From the NCBI RefSeq assembly GCF_900114535.1, contig NZ_FOTK01000028.1:21369-85368 (forward strand): 64,000 nucleotides of DNA, given 5' to 3'. The notes below the pieces were generated by a model that saw nothing but the letters and a program-made list of their open reading frames with translations, searched no databases and was not told the origin of the DNA. The position numbers were made by a program, and so were the translations under genes. Numbering within the stretch: position 1 is the first letter of the stretch; the number at the start of each line of letters is the position of its first letter. This stretch comes from Methylobacterium pseudosasicola (lineage in GTDB: Bacteria > Pseudomonadota > Alphaproteobacteria > Rhizobiales > Beijerinckiaceae). Shown here piece by piece: positions 35,095-43,345 of this stretch.

Positions 35095-36730
35095 CGTAGA
35101 AGCTCGGCTTGGCGTTCGCTGTCCAGCTGATGCCGTTCAGGCGCTTCGACGCGCCCAGCTGGAACGCCGGCACGTAGAGCGGCACCGCGTAGGCAGACCC
35201 GATGATCTCGGCCTGGATCTGCCGGTAGAGACCCCCGCGCACCGCGTCGGGCGCGCCGACCGCCTGCGTCAGCGCCGCGTCGAGGGCGGTGACGCGGGAG
35301 AAATTCGCCCCGTTGGGCGGGATATAGGCCGAATGGAAGACCGTGCGCAGGATATCCGGCTCGGGGCGGACATAGTAGATCGAGGCGCTATCGTAGTCGT
35401 TGGCGGCGGTCCGGGCCGTGAACCCGCCGGCATCGACCGGATCCAGCTGAAGATCGAAGCCGGCTTTCTTCACCGCGTACTGGACGGCTTGGACCAGAGT
35501 CAGGTTGTCGGCCCCCCAGAAAGCGGTGTCGTAGACGAGGCGGATAGCGAGCCGCGCGCCGGCCTTGGTGCGGATGCCTTCCGGACCCGTCCGTGTCCAG
35601 CCGGCCTCGTCGAGCAGCCGCGCCGCCCGCTGCGGATCGAAGCCCCAGCTGCGCGCCACCGCCGGATCGTAATGGAGGGTCGCGGGGCCGAGGATGTTGT
35701 CGGCGGGCTTCAGGCTGCCGAAGAAGGCGACCTTGACGAGCGCCGGGATGTCGATCGCGCTCTGGAACGCCTGTCGGACCCGGATATCGGCGAAGGGGCC
35801 GCGGCTGGTGTTCAGGAACAGCGACCAGTTCACCCCCGGGTTCTCGCGCGTGACAACGCGCAGGCGCGGATCCGCCTGGACCGCGCGGAAATTCGCCGGC
35901 GGCACCTCGTCGATCGCCTGGATCTGCCCGCTCGTGAGCGCCCCGAGCCGCACCGCGGCTTCCGGCAGATAGCGGAACGCGATGGCGTCGAGATAGGCCG
36001 GCCCGGTATGGGCGGCGAAGCCAGGCCCCCACGCATAATCCTTGCGCCGGACCAGGTGGCTGCCGCTGCCCTTGACGTAGCGTTCGAGAATGAACGGGCC
36101 CGAGCCGACGACGGTGTTCGTGGTGCTGCGCGCGTCGCGCAGGTAGGTCGGCGACTGGATGCCGAGATAGGGCAGGCTCAGGCCCTGCAGCAGCGGCACG
36201 AAGGGCTGCGTGTACCGGAACACGACGGTGTCCGGGTCCGGGGCGGTGACGGTATCGAGCGGGCCGAGCAGGGACTTGGCGTAGCTCGACGTCGTCTTCG
36301 GATCGAGGATGCGATTGATGTTGAACGTCACCGCCTCGGCGTCGAGCCGGGTGCCGTCGCTGAAGGTCACGCCGCGGCGCAGATGGAACGTGTAGACGGT
36401 GTTGTCGGCATTCACCTCCCAGCGCTCGGCGAGCCAGGGGGTGAAGCTCTTGTCCTCGGCCTGGCCGACGAGGGAATCGACCACGTGCCGGGTGATCAGG
36501 GCGGTGATCGAACTGCCGGTGATCGAGGGATCGATGATCGCCGTGTCGGAGGCGAGGCCGACCGTCAGCGTCCCGCCCGGGACCGGCCCGTCCGCCCGGC
36601 AATCCCGCGCGGCGGCGCCGAGGAGACAGACGGCGGCGGCCGCGAGCATGCCGAGCCTGCCCAGGATGGCGGGGCGCCGGAGGGGCCGGCCCGGGGCCGG
36701 AGGGGAAGCATCGTCACGCAGGTTGGTCAT
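35075..36730 (-). CDS. Peptide/nickel-type ABC substrate-binding protein (SBP_bac_5)
   Basis: 551 residues. Signal region LGMLAAAAVCLLGAAARDCR with cleavage near RADG, preceded by an unusually long ~25-residue polar leader. Family regions: VPGGTLTVGLASDTAIIDPS, LRRGVTFSDGTRLDAEAV, GSGPFILERYVKGSGSHL, YDPAVARSWGFDPQRAARLL. It provides ligand to the adjacent permeases. It is more distant from the two SBPs at 16114 and 20361 than those are from each other. Confidence 0.9.
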   Translation of the reverse strand: MTNLRDDASPPAPGRPLRRPAILGRLGMLAAAAVCLLGAAARDCRADGPVPGGTLTVGLASDTAIIDPSITGSSITALITRHVVDSLVGQAEDKSFTPWLAERWEVNADNTVYTFHLRRGVTFSDGTRLDAEAVTFNINRILDPKTTSSYAKSLLGPLDTVTAPDPDTVVFRYTQPFVPLLQGLSLPYLGIQSPTYLRDARSTTNTVVGSGPFILERYVKGSGSHLVRRKDYAWGPGFAAHTGPAYLDAIAFRYLPEAAVRLGALTSGQIQAIDEVPPANFRAVQADPRLRVVTRENPGVNWSLFLNTSRGPFADIRVRQAFQSAIDIPALVKVAFFGSLKPADNILGPATLHYDPAVARSWGFDPQRAARLLDEAGWTRTGPEGIRTKAGARLAIRLVYDTAFWGADNLTLVQAVQYAVKKAGFDLQLDPVDAGGFTARTAANDYDSASIYYVRPEPDILRTVFHSAYIPPNGANFSRVTALDAALTQAVGAPDAVRGGLYRQIQAEIIGSAYAVPLYVPAFQLGASKRLNGISWTANAKPSFYDAWLAP

Positions 36731-36779
36731 GGCTGTCCGTCGGGGCCCCTTGCCCGGAGTTGCGATCGATGCGGGCCGC

Positions 36780-37805
36780 TCATGCGGCCGCCTCCACGCC
36801 CCAGCCGAGCTGCGGCGCGATCAGAGTCCTGAAGTCCGCCAGGATCTGGCGGTACGCGTCGAGGGCGAAGCTGTAGGGCAACTCCAGCCGCAGGGTGTCG
36901 GCGAAGGGCAGGATCGGATCGGCGCGCAGCCGTTCGACGATCTCGGCCGCGGTGCTGACGAGATCGGGCGCGAACTGGGTCCGCCGCTCGCCCTGCGGCT
37001 CGCGGGTGCGGGCGTGGCGGCTCGCGGCATAGTCGCGGTAGCGCGCCCGGGTCGCCGGGTCGGCGCCGTCGAGGGGCACGATCACCCGGCCGAGCGCGAT
37101 CCGCGGCGCGCCGACACCGCGCCACTGCGCGCGAAAAAGCTCGACGTGGTGGGCCTGGGTCGCGAAGAAGCCGTCCCGCTCCTCCGCAATGTTGATGTTG
37201 CCGATGAGGAGATGGAAGCCGTTCTCGGCGGCCCAGCGGACCGAGCGCAGCGAGCCGCCGCCGTACCACAGCCTCTGGCGCAGCCCCGGCGCGTGCGGGC
37301 GCAGCCGGGGCCGATGGGTGCCGGCCGCCGAGGTGATGCGCGTGTCGGGCTCGCCGAGCCAGTCGCCGTCGAGATTGGCGGCGAGCCGCGCCACGCGGCG
37401 ATGCGAGTGGTCGACAAGGGCCGGATCGCCATCCAGGAAGCGGTCGCCGAGCAACGCCCCGTAGGCCGGCGGCCCGGCGCTCAATCCGACTTGGAGCCGG
37501 CCGCCGGACAGGATGTCCACCAGCGACAGGTCTTCCGCCAGCCGGAACGGGTTCTCGTAGCCCATCTGGATCACGGCCGTGCCGAGGTCGATCCGGCGCG
37601 TGCGCTGCGTGGCGGCCGCCAGGAAGGTCGCTGCCGACGAGATGCCGGGTTCGAGGTGGCGCTGGCGCACCCAGGCCCCATCGAAGCCGAGGGCCTCGCC
37701 GGTGGCGAACAGGTCGAGGGTCTGCTCCAACCCGGCGCGCGGATCGGACTCGTCGTAATTGCCCGGGGTCAGGAAGGCGATCTGCCGGATCGAAGCCTGC
37801 GCCAT
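36780..37805 (-). CDS. LLM class flavin-dependent oxidoreductase (luciferase-like)
   Basis: 341 residues, shorter than the NtaA-type relatives. Luciferase-like landmarks: FATGEALGFDGAWVRQRHLE, DLGTAVIQMGYENPFRLAED, LSLVDILSGGRLQVGLSAG. It probably uses FMNH2 (monooxygenase) or F420/FMN hydride chemistry; the oxygenase role is favoured by context. It lies between the amino-acid importer genes and the peptide importer genes of the same strand (3 and 49 base gaps). Confidence 0.82.
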   Translation of the reverse strand: MAQASIRQIAFLTPGNYDESDPRAGLEQTLDLFATGEALGFDGAWVRQRHLEPGISSAATFLAAATQRTRRIDLGTAVIQMGYENPFRLAEDLSLVDILSGGRLQVGLSAGPPAYGALLGDRFLDGDPALVDHSHRRVARLAANLDGDWLGEPDTRITSAAGTHRPRLRPHAPGLRQRLWYGGGSLRSVRWAAENGFHLLIGNINIAEERDGFFATQAHHVELFRAQWRGVGAPRIALGRVIVPLDGADPATRARYRDYAASRHARTREPQGERRTQFAPDLVSTAAEIVERLRADPILPFADTLRLELPYSFALDAYRQILADFRTLIAPQLGWGVEAAA

Positions 37806-37808
37806 CGC

Positions 37809-38735
37809 TCAGAACTTCGGCAGGCCGGGCGGGTTGGTCTCGGAGCGCGGCAGCGCCTCCTCCTCCAAGCCCCACCGGGCCAGGGCCCGCCCATACGTGC
37901 CGTTGGCGATCAGGTCGTTGGTAGCGAGCGTCAGCGCGTCGACTAGGCCGCTGCCCTTGCGGGTCGCGATCGCCACATCCGATGTCAGTGGCCAGCCGGC
38001 GCTGAGCGTGCCCGCCTGCCGGATGTCTTTGTCGCGCGCGGCCACGAACACGAGCTGCGCGTGCGGCTGCACGATCACGTCGGCCCGGCCCGAGCGCAGA
38101 GCCACGAGGCGGGCGGCCTCGTCGTCGAACAGCTGCAGCTCGAGGGGCTTGAGCCCCGCCGCGAGGTTCTGCTTGTTCCACTCCACCAGGATGCGCTCCT
38201 GGTTGGTGCCGCCGCCGAGGCTGATGCTGAGGCCCGCCACGTCCTTCGGCTCGCGGATCTGCGTGATTTGGCTGTCGGCCTTCACGAACAGCCCGTGTAG
38301 GCCCTGCCGGTAGGTGGTGAAGTCGAACTTCTCCTTGCGCTGCTCGGTGACGCCGACATTCGAGATTACCGCGTCGTATCGGCCGGAGCTCAGCCCGAGC
38401 GGCCAATCCTCCCACGCCACCGGAACGAGCTTGAGCCGCAGGCCGAGGCTGTCGGCGATCAGCTGGGCGAAGTCGGGATCTGCCCCGACCACGGTCCTGG
38501 CATCGGTGGCGTAGCTCCCGAGCGGCGGCCCGCCCGGGGTGATCCCCACCGTGAAGGCGCCGGGCTCGGCGAACCGGTAATCCTTCGGGAGGCGGGCGAT
38601 CGCGGCCGGGTCCGTCGCGACCCGGATCCGGCCCGGCTGCTCCGGACCGAGGTCGAACGGCCCCTCCGCCGCGGCGAGGGGGCCCGCCCACAGCGCGCCG
38701 AGGACGAGCGACAGGCGCATCCACCGTGGACTCAT
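37809..38735 (-). CDS. Polar amino-acid-type ABC substrate-binding protein (copy 1)
   Basis: 308 residues with a signal peptide ending near GPLAAAEG. SBP_bac_3 landmarks: ADPDFAQLIADSLGLRLKLV, WEDWPLGLSSGRYDAVISNV and VTEQRKEKFDFTTY. The C-terminus ETNPPGLPK is shared with copy 2. Ligands in this family include cystine, glutamine and arginine. The surrounding genes suggest a cystine- or S-modified-cysteine-like ligand (inference). Confidence 0.9.
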   Translation of the reverse strand: MSPRWMRLSLVLGALWAGPLAAAEGPFDLGPEQPGRIRVATDPAAIARLPKDYRFAEPGAFTVGITPGGPPLGSYATDARTVVGADPDFAQLIADSLGLRLKLVPVAWEDWPLGLSSGRYDAVISNVGVTEQRKEKFDFTTYRQGLHGLFVKADSQITQIREPKDVAGLSISLGGGTNQERILVEWNKQNLAAGLKPLELQLFDDEAARLVALRSGRADVIVQPHAQLVFVAARDKDIRQAGTLSAGWPLTSDVAIATRKGSGLVDALTLATNDLIANGTYGRALARWGLEEEALPRSETNPPGLPKF

Positions 38736-38764
38736 CGAAAGCCTCCGATTCCCGGCTGCGCCGG

Positions 38765-39697
38765 TCAGGTCCGCGGCAGGCCCGGCGGGTTGGTGCGGGA
38801 TTCCTCGATGGCCTCGGCCGAGAGGTTCCAGCGCGCCAGCGCCTGGGCGTAGTGTCCGTTCTTGATCTGGGTGTTGAGCGCGTGCGTGATCGCCTCGGCG
38901 AGGCCCGCGCCCTTCCGCGTCGTCACCGCGATCTCGGCGAGCACCGGCCAGCCGCCGCTGAAATTGCCGGCGAGCCGGGTCTTGCCCTCCTGCGCCGCCT
39001 TGAAGCCCAGGAGCGCGTTCGGCCCGAGATAGGCGTCGGCCCGGCCGGACTCGATGGAGAGGTAGAGCGCCACGTCGTCGTCGTGATACTGGAACTCGAC
39101 CGGCTTGAGCCCGGCCTTCACGTTCTGGTCGTTCCAGCGGAGCAGGATCTGCTCCTGGTTGGTGCCGGCGGAGACGATCACCCGGAGCCCGGCCACGTCG
39201 CGCGGCTCGCGAATGACGATCGGGTTGTCCTTCCGCACGTAGAAGCCGAGCAGGTCCTTGCGGTAGGTCGAGAAGTCGAACTTCTCCTTGCGCTGCTCGG
39301 TGACGGTGACGTTCGAAATGACCGCGTCGTACTTGCCCGAGACGACGCCGAGGGGCCAGTCGGACCAGGAAACCGGCACGATCTCGAGCTTGCGGCCGAG
39401 TGCATCCGCCACGAGCTGCGCGATGTCGGGCTCGGACCCGATGATCGTCTTGGTGTCGGTGGCGTACCCGCCGAACGGGAAGCGGCCGCCATTGTTGGCC
39501 ACGGTGAACACGCCGTCCTGGGCGAAGCGCGCGTCCTTGGCGATGAGCCGGATCGCCTCCTCGTCGCGGGCGGCGCGCACCCGCCCGGGCTGCTCGGGGG
39601 AGAAGTCGAACGCCTCCAGGGCGAGGGCGCGGCCGGACACGAGCGCCCCCGAGGTGGCGGCGGCGAGGAGGGCAAGGGATCTGCGGCGGGTGAGCAC
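38765..39697 (-). CDS. Polar amino-acid-type ABC substrate-binding protein (copy 2)
   Basis: 310 residues with a Tat-like leader TRRRSLALLAAATSG. Closely follows copy 1: SEPDIAQLVADALGRKLEIV, WSDWPLGVVSGKYDAVISNV, VTEQRKEKFDFSTY, and the shared end RTNPPGLPR. Tandem binding proteins serving the single permease/ATPase fusion upstream suggest two related ligands. 24 bases separate it from the fusion gene. Confidence 0.9.
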   Translation of the reverse strand: MLTRRRSLALLAAATSGALVSGRALALEAFDFSPEQPGRVRAARDEEAIRLIAKDARFAQDGVFTVANNGGRFPFGGYATDTKTIIGSEPDIAQLVADALGRKLEIVPVSWSDWPLGVVSGKYDAVISNVTVTEQRKEKFDFSTYRKDLLGFYVRKDNPIVIREPRDVAGLRVIVSAGTNQEQILLRWNDQNVKAGLKPVEFQYHDDDVALYLSIESGRADAYLGPNALLGFKAAQEGKTRLAGNFSGGWPVLAEIAVTTRKGAGLAEAITHALNTQIKNGHYAQALARWNLSAEAIEESRTNPPGLPRT

Positions 39698-39721
39698 GGT
39701 CGAGAGCCTTTTCGAGAGGGG

Positions 39722-41500
39722 TCAGAGAACCTTGGCGAGAAATTCCCGGGTCCGCGGGTGGTCCGGCTCCGTGAGCATCCGGTGGGGCGGTCCCTGCTCG
39801 ATCACGCGGCCCTCCTCCATCAGGACGACGTGGTCGGCGACCTCGCGGGCGAAGCCGATCTCGTGGGTCACGATCACCAGGGTCGTGCCGGAGCGGGCGA
39901 GTTCCTTGATCACGTGGAGCACCTCGCCGACGAGTTCGGGGTCGAGGGCCGAGGTCGGCTCGTCGAACAGCAGCACCTTCGGCTTGAGGGCGAGGGCGCG
40001 CGCGATCGCGACCCGCTGCTGCTGGCCCCCCGAGAGCTGGCGGGGATAGGCGTCGGCCTTCGCGGCGAGGCCGACCCGGGCCAGAAGCTCGCGCGCCTCG
40101 GCGAGCGCCTGCGCGCGGGGCACGCCGCGCACCGTCATGGGCGCCTCGATGACGTTCTCGATGGCCGTGAGGTGGGGGAACAGGTTGAAGGTCTGAAACA
40201 CCATGCCGACATCGACGCGCCGTTTCAGGATGTCCTTCTCCTTCAGCTCGTGGAGCGCGTCGCCGTCCTGCCGGTAGCCGATCAGCTCGCCGTCGATCGC
40301 GATGAAGCCCTGATCGACCCGCTCCAGGTGGTTGATCGCCCGCAGCAGGGTCGATTTACCCGAGCCGGACTGGCCGATGATCGCGGTCACGCTGCCGGGC
40401 CGCAGGGTGAGGCTCACGTCGTCGAGCACCTTGAGCGCGCCGAAGCTCTTCGAGACGCCGCTGATCCGGATCTCGCCGCCGGCTGCGAACAGGCTGGACC
40501 GCGGGACCGGGGCGGCCACGGCGTCCGTGGCGGAGGCCCGGCCGGCCTCGTCGCTGGCGCGCCGGATCCGTTTGAGCGCCAGGGCGATCAGCGAGGGCGG
40601 CGGCTCGCGCAGCGCGCCGCGGGCGTAGTAGCGCTCGATATGGCGCTGGACGAAGGACAATATGGTCAGGATGACGAGGTACCAGACCGTCGCCACCATC
40701 AGCAGCGGGATGACTTCGAGGTTGCGCCGGTAGATGACCTGGACCGTGTAGAACAGATCCGGCAGCGCCAGGATGTACACGACCGAGGTGTATTTCGTGA
40801 TCTCGGTGACTTGGTTGAAGGCGGCCGGCAGGATCGAGCGCATCGCCTGGGGCAGCACGATACGGGTGAGCTGCCGGCGCCACGGCAGCCCCAGCGCCGC
40901 GGCCGCTTCAAGCTGGCCCTGGTCGACCGAGAGAAGGCCGCCGCGCACGATCTCCGCCGAGAAGGCCGCGGTGTGGAGGGTGAGGCCGAGCACCGCCGCC
41001 AGGAACGGCGTGATCAGCTGGGTCGTCTGCCAGGAGCCGAAGCCGATCCCGGTGAAAGGCACCCCGATCGAGAGCGTCGGGTAGAGGTATCCGAGATTGT
41101 TGAGGATCAGGAGCAGGACGATCAGCGGGACCGACCGGAACAGCCAGACGTAGCCCCAGGACAGGCCGGCGAGCAGCGGCGAGCCGGAGATGCGCGCGAA
41201 GGCCAGGAGGGCGGCGAGCAGGAAGCCGAAGACCATGCTGAGCAGGGTCAGGAGCAGGGTGCGCCCGAGGCCGGTCAGGACCGGCTCGGCGAAGAACCAC
41301 TCGGCGAAGACCGCCCAGCCCCAGCGCGGGTTGGTGAGGACCGAGTGCAGGATCACGGCGATCACCAGACCGGCGAAGACCGTCCCGATGTTGCGCGCCG
41401 GATAGCGCGCCGGGACGATCCGGGCGCGGCTGAAATCGCGGGCTGAGTCCGGGCGGTGGGCGTGTCCGGGCAGGCCCGCCACGTCGCTGGCGAAGGTCAT
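39722..41500 (-). CDS. Fused amino-acid ABC transporter permease and ATP-binding protein
   Basis: 592 residues with GAGAGAG 7 bases before the ATG. Residues ~40-310 are a HisMQ-type permease (TLLLTLLSMVFGFLLAALLA, coupling loop EAAAALGLPWRRQLTRIVLP). Residues ~345-592 are a GlnQ-type ATPase: Walker A GQSGSGKSTL, Q-loop VFQTFNLFPHLT, signature LSGGQQQRVAIARAL, Walker B LLFDEPTSALDP. The two are usually separate genes; here they are joined by a ~35-residue linker. Three 15-base repeats lie just upstream. Imports a polar amino acid supplied by the two binding proteins downstream. Confidence 0.92.
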   Translation of the reverse strand: MTFASDVAGLPGHAHRPDSARDFSRARIVPARYPARNIGTVFAGLVIAVILHSVLTNPRWGWAVFAEWFFAEPVLTGLGRTLLLTLLSMVFGFLLAALLAFARISGSPLLAGLSWGYVWLFRSVPLIVLLLILNNLGYLYPTLSIGVPFTGIGFGSWQTTQLITPFLAAVLGLTLHTAAFSAEIVRGGLLSVDQGQLEAAAALGLPWRRQLTRIVLPQAMRSILPAAFNQVTEITKYTSVVYILALPDLFYTVQVIYRRNLEVIPLLMVATVWYLVILTILSFVQRHIERYYARGALREPPPSLIALALKRIRRASDEAGRASATDAVAAPVPRSSLFAAGGEIRISGVSKSFGALKVLDDVSLTLRPGSVTAIIGQSGSGKSTLLRAINHLERVDQGFIAIDGELIGYRQDGDALHELKEKDILKRRVDVGMVFQTFNLFPHLTAIENVIEAPMTVRGVPRAQALAEARELLARVGLAAKADAYPRQLSGGQQQRVAIARALALKPKVLLFDEPTSALDPELVGEVLHVIKELARSGTTLVIVTHEIGFAREVADHVVLMEEGRVIEQGPPHRMLTEPDHPRTREFLAKVL

Positions 41501-41516
41501 GGCACGCTCTCTCGGG

Positions 41517-41561
41517 GCAGGATCATTTGGAGCAGGATCACTTGGGGCAGGATCACTTGGG
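41517..41561. repeat. Three tandem 15-base repeats
   Basis: Unit GCAGGATCACTTGGG at 41517-41531 (two mismatches), 41532-41546 and 41547-41561, between the GNAT stop and the permease/ATPase fusion start. It could be slippage-prone spacer DNA in the operon. Confidence 0.8.
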
Positions 41562-41585
41562 ATGGCCGTCTCGGCGGGGCGGAAC

Positions 41586-42122
41586 TCAAGCGGGGCTGCA
41601 CGCGGCGACGGCGGCGGCCAGCTGCTGGGCGACCGCAGCCGGGGGGCGAAGCGCCTTCTCGAAGGGCAGGATCTTGTAGATCTCGGGATCGAGCGACACG
41701 TCGAACAGCGGCGTGTAGCCGAGGTCCAGGTAGAGCCCCTTGGCCTCGGGCTGGCGGAATCCGGTGGTCAGGTAGATGCGGTCGTAGCCCTGTCGCCCGG
41801 CCTCGGCTTCGAGCTCCTCGACGACCCGGCGTGCCAGACCCTGCCGCCGGAACTGCGTGTCGGTCCAGACCCGCTTCAGTTCGGCCGTGTGGTCGTCGTA
41901 GCGCTTGAACGCACCACCCGCGATGGCGCGCCCGTCCCGCACGAGCAGCACGAAGCTCCCGTCCGGCGGCGCGAACAGTTCGGCCGGGTAGCGGGTCATC
42001 TCGGCGCCCGGCGGATCGCCGAAATAGCTGCCGTAGCGGGTGACGTACTCCCAGGTGAGCTGTTCGACGAGGGGGCGCGCCAGCGGGTCCAACGGCGTGG
42101 TGTAGACGAACTGATCGGACAT
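41586..42122 (-). CDS. GNAT-family N-acetyltransferase (copy 1)
   Basis: 178 residues from ATG 42122 (the frame extends to a TTG at 42149 without a ribosome-binding site). GNAT motif A: LKRVWTDTQFRRQGLARRVV; motif B: YLTTGFRQPEAKGLYLDLGY. Acetyl-CoA-dependent N-acetylation of a small amine is expected. Neighbours (amino-acid importer, M20 deacylase, flavin oxygenases) match the SnaA/SnaB acetyltransferases of B. subtilis S-modified-cysteine salvage. It is paralogous to the GNAT at 47548. Confidence 0.88.
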   Translation of the reverse strand: MSDQFVYTTPLDPLARPLVEQLTWEYVTRYGSYFGDPPGAEMTRYPAELFAPPDGSFVLLVRDGRAIAGGAFKRYDDHTAELKRVWTDTQFRRQGLARRVVEELEAEAGRQGYDRIYLTTGFRQPEAKGLYLDLGYTPLFDVSLDPEIYKILPFEKALRPPAAVAQQLAAAVAACSPA

Positions 42123-42155
42123 GGCGGCTGTATCCAATCGCGGGGGCAAGGAGGG

Positions 42156-43334
42156 TCAGACGAGGAAGGCGCGGGCGAGCCGAACCCAGAGGCTCGCGGC
42201 CGGCGCGAGGATCGCATCGTCGAAATCGTACTGGGGGCTGTGCAGCGGCGCGCTGTCGCCGTTGCCCACGAACAGGTAGCTGCCCGGCCGCGCCTCCAGG
42301 AGGTAGGCGAAGTCCTCGCTCGCCATGCGCGGCTTGAAATCGGCTTCCAGGCGGCCGGGACCGAAGGCGTCGAGGGCCACGTCCCGCGCGAAGCGCGTCT
42401 CCGCCGCGTGGTTGACCAGGGCCGGCAGGCCCCTGCGGTAGCGCAGCTCCGCCCGCGCGCCGTAGCTCTCGGCCACGCCCCGCGTGATCGCCGTGACGCG
42501 CTCCTCCAGCCGGTCGCGCACCGCCGGATCGAAGCTGCGGATCGTCAGGCTGAGATCGACGCTGTCGGGGATGACGTTCGAGGCCTCGCCGCCGTGGATC
42601 GCGCCGACGCTGACGACGGCGGCCTCGCGCGGATCGACGTTGCGCGCGACGATGCTCTGCAGCGCCAGCACGATGGCCGAGGCCGCCACAACCGGGTCCA
42701 CCGTCTCGTGGGGCGACGCGCCGTGGCCGCCCCGGCCCACGACACGGATCTCGGCCTTGTCGACCGCCGCCATGGCGGGGCCCGTGACGAAGCCGAATTG
42801 CCCGCGCGGCACCCCCGGCCAATTGTGGAACCCGAAGACGGCGTCGACGGGAAAGTGCTCGAACAGCCCCTTGGTGACGAGGGTGCGCGCGCCGGCGCCG
42901 ATCTCCTCGGCCGGCTGGAAGATCAGGGTCAGCGTGCCGGAGAAATCCAGATCCGCCAAGCGCTTGGCGGCGGCCAGCAGCGTCGCGGTGTGCCCGTCAT
43001 GGCCGCAGGCATGCATCGTCCCGGGCGTTCCCGAGCGGTAGGGGAGATCGGTCGCCTCCGCGATCGGCAGCGCGTCCATGTCGGCGCGCAGGCCGAGCCG
43101 CCGTTCGCCCGAGCCCTTGCGGAGCAATCCGACCACGCCGGTGCCGGCAAGCCCGGTGGTGACCGTGTAGCCGTAGCCGCGCAGCCGCTCGGCGACGAGG
43201 GCGCCGGTGCGGGTCTCCTTGAAGGCGAGTTCAGGGTGCCGATGCAGGTCGTGCCGGAGCGTGACGAACTCGTCCACCGAGGCGAGGATGCCCGGATCGA
43301 TACCCCTCTCGGCGACGGTGGCGTGGATGGTCAT
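42156..43334 (-). CDS. M20-family amidohydrolase (N-acyl-amino-acid deacylase type)
   Basis: 392 residues. Metal-binding pattern of M20D amidohydrolases: Asp85 in GLRADMDALP, Cys110 and His112 in MHACGHDGHT, and Glu143-Glu144 in FQPAEEIGAGA. The dimerisation domain lies about 180-300, followed by a late Met-rich MASEDFAYLLEA region. Releases an acyl group from an N-acyl amino acid or hippurate-like compound in the cytoplasm. Placement between an FMN oxygenase and a GNAT suggests it deacetylates an N-acetyl-cysteine intermediate (compare B. subtilis YxeP/YtnL). Confidence 0.9.
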   Translation of the reverse strand: MTIHATVAERGIDPGILASVDEFVTLRHDLHRHPELAFKETRTGALVAERLRGYGYTVTTGLAGTGVVGLLRKGSGERRLGLRADMDALPIAEATDLPYRSGTPGTMHACGHDGHTATLLAAAKRLADLDFSGTLTLIFQPAEEIGAGARTLVTKGLFEHFPVDAVFGFHNWPGVPRGQFGFVTGPAMAAVDKAEIRVVGRGGHGASPHETVDPVVAASAIVLALQSIVARNVDPREAAVVSVGAIHGGEASNVIPDSVDLSLTIRSFDPAVRDRLEERVTAITRGVAESYGARAELRYRRGLPALVNHAAETRFARDVALDAFGPGRLEADFKPRMASEDFAYLLEARPGSYLFVGNGDSAPLHSPQYDFDDAILAPAASLWVRLARAFLV

Positions 43335-43345
43335 CGCAGGACGCC

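Noticed and set aside
34928..36832. 634-codon open frame on the plus strand
   Set aside because: Antisense to the SBP_bac_5 gene at 35075; composition is typical of shadows.
36727..38724. 665-codon open frame on the minus strand
   Set aside because: Same strand but another frame of the LLM and binding-protein genes; Arg/Pro-rich, no domain recognised.
38726..41446. 906-codon open frame on the plus strand
   Set aside because: Antisense to the binding protein and permease/ATPase fusion, which have all the expected motifs; the frame itself has low-complexity Asp/Arg/Gly composition.
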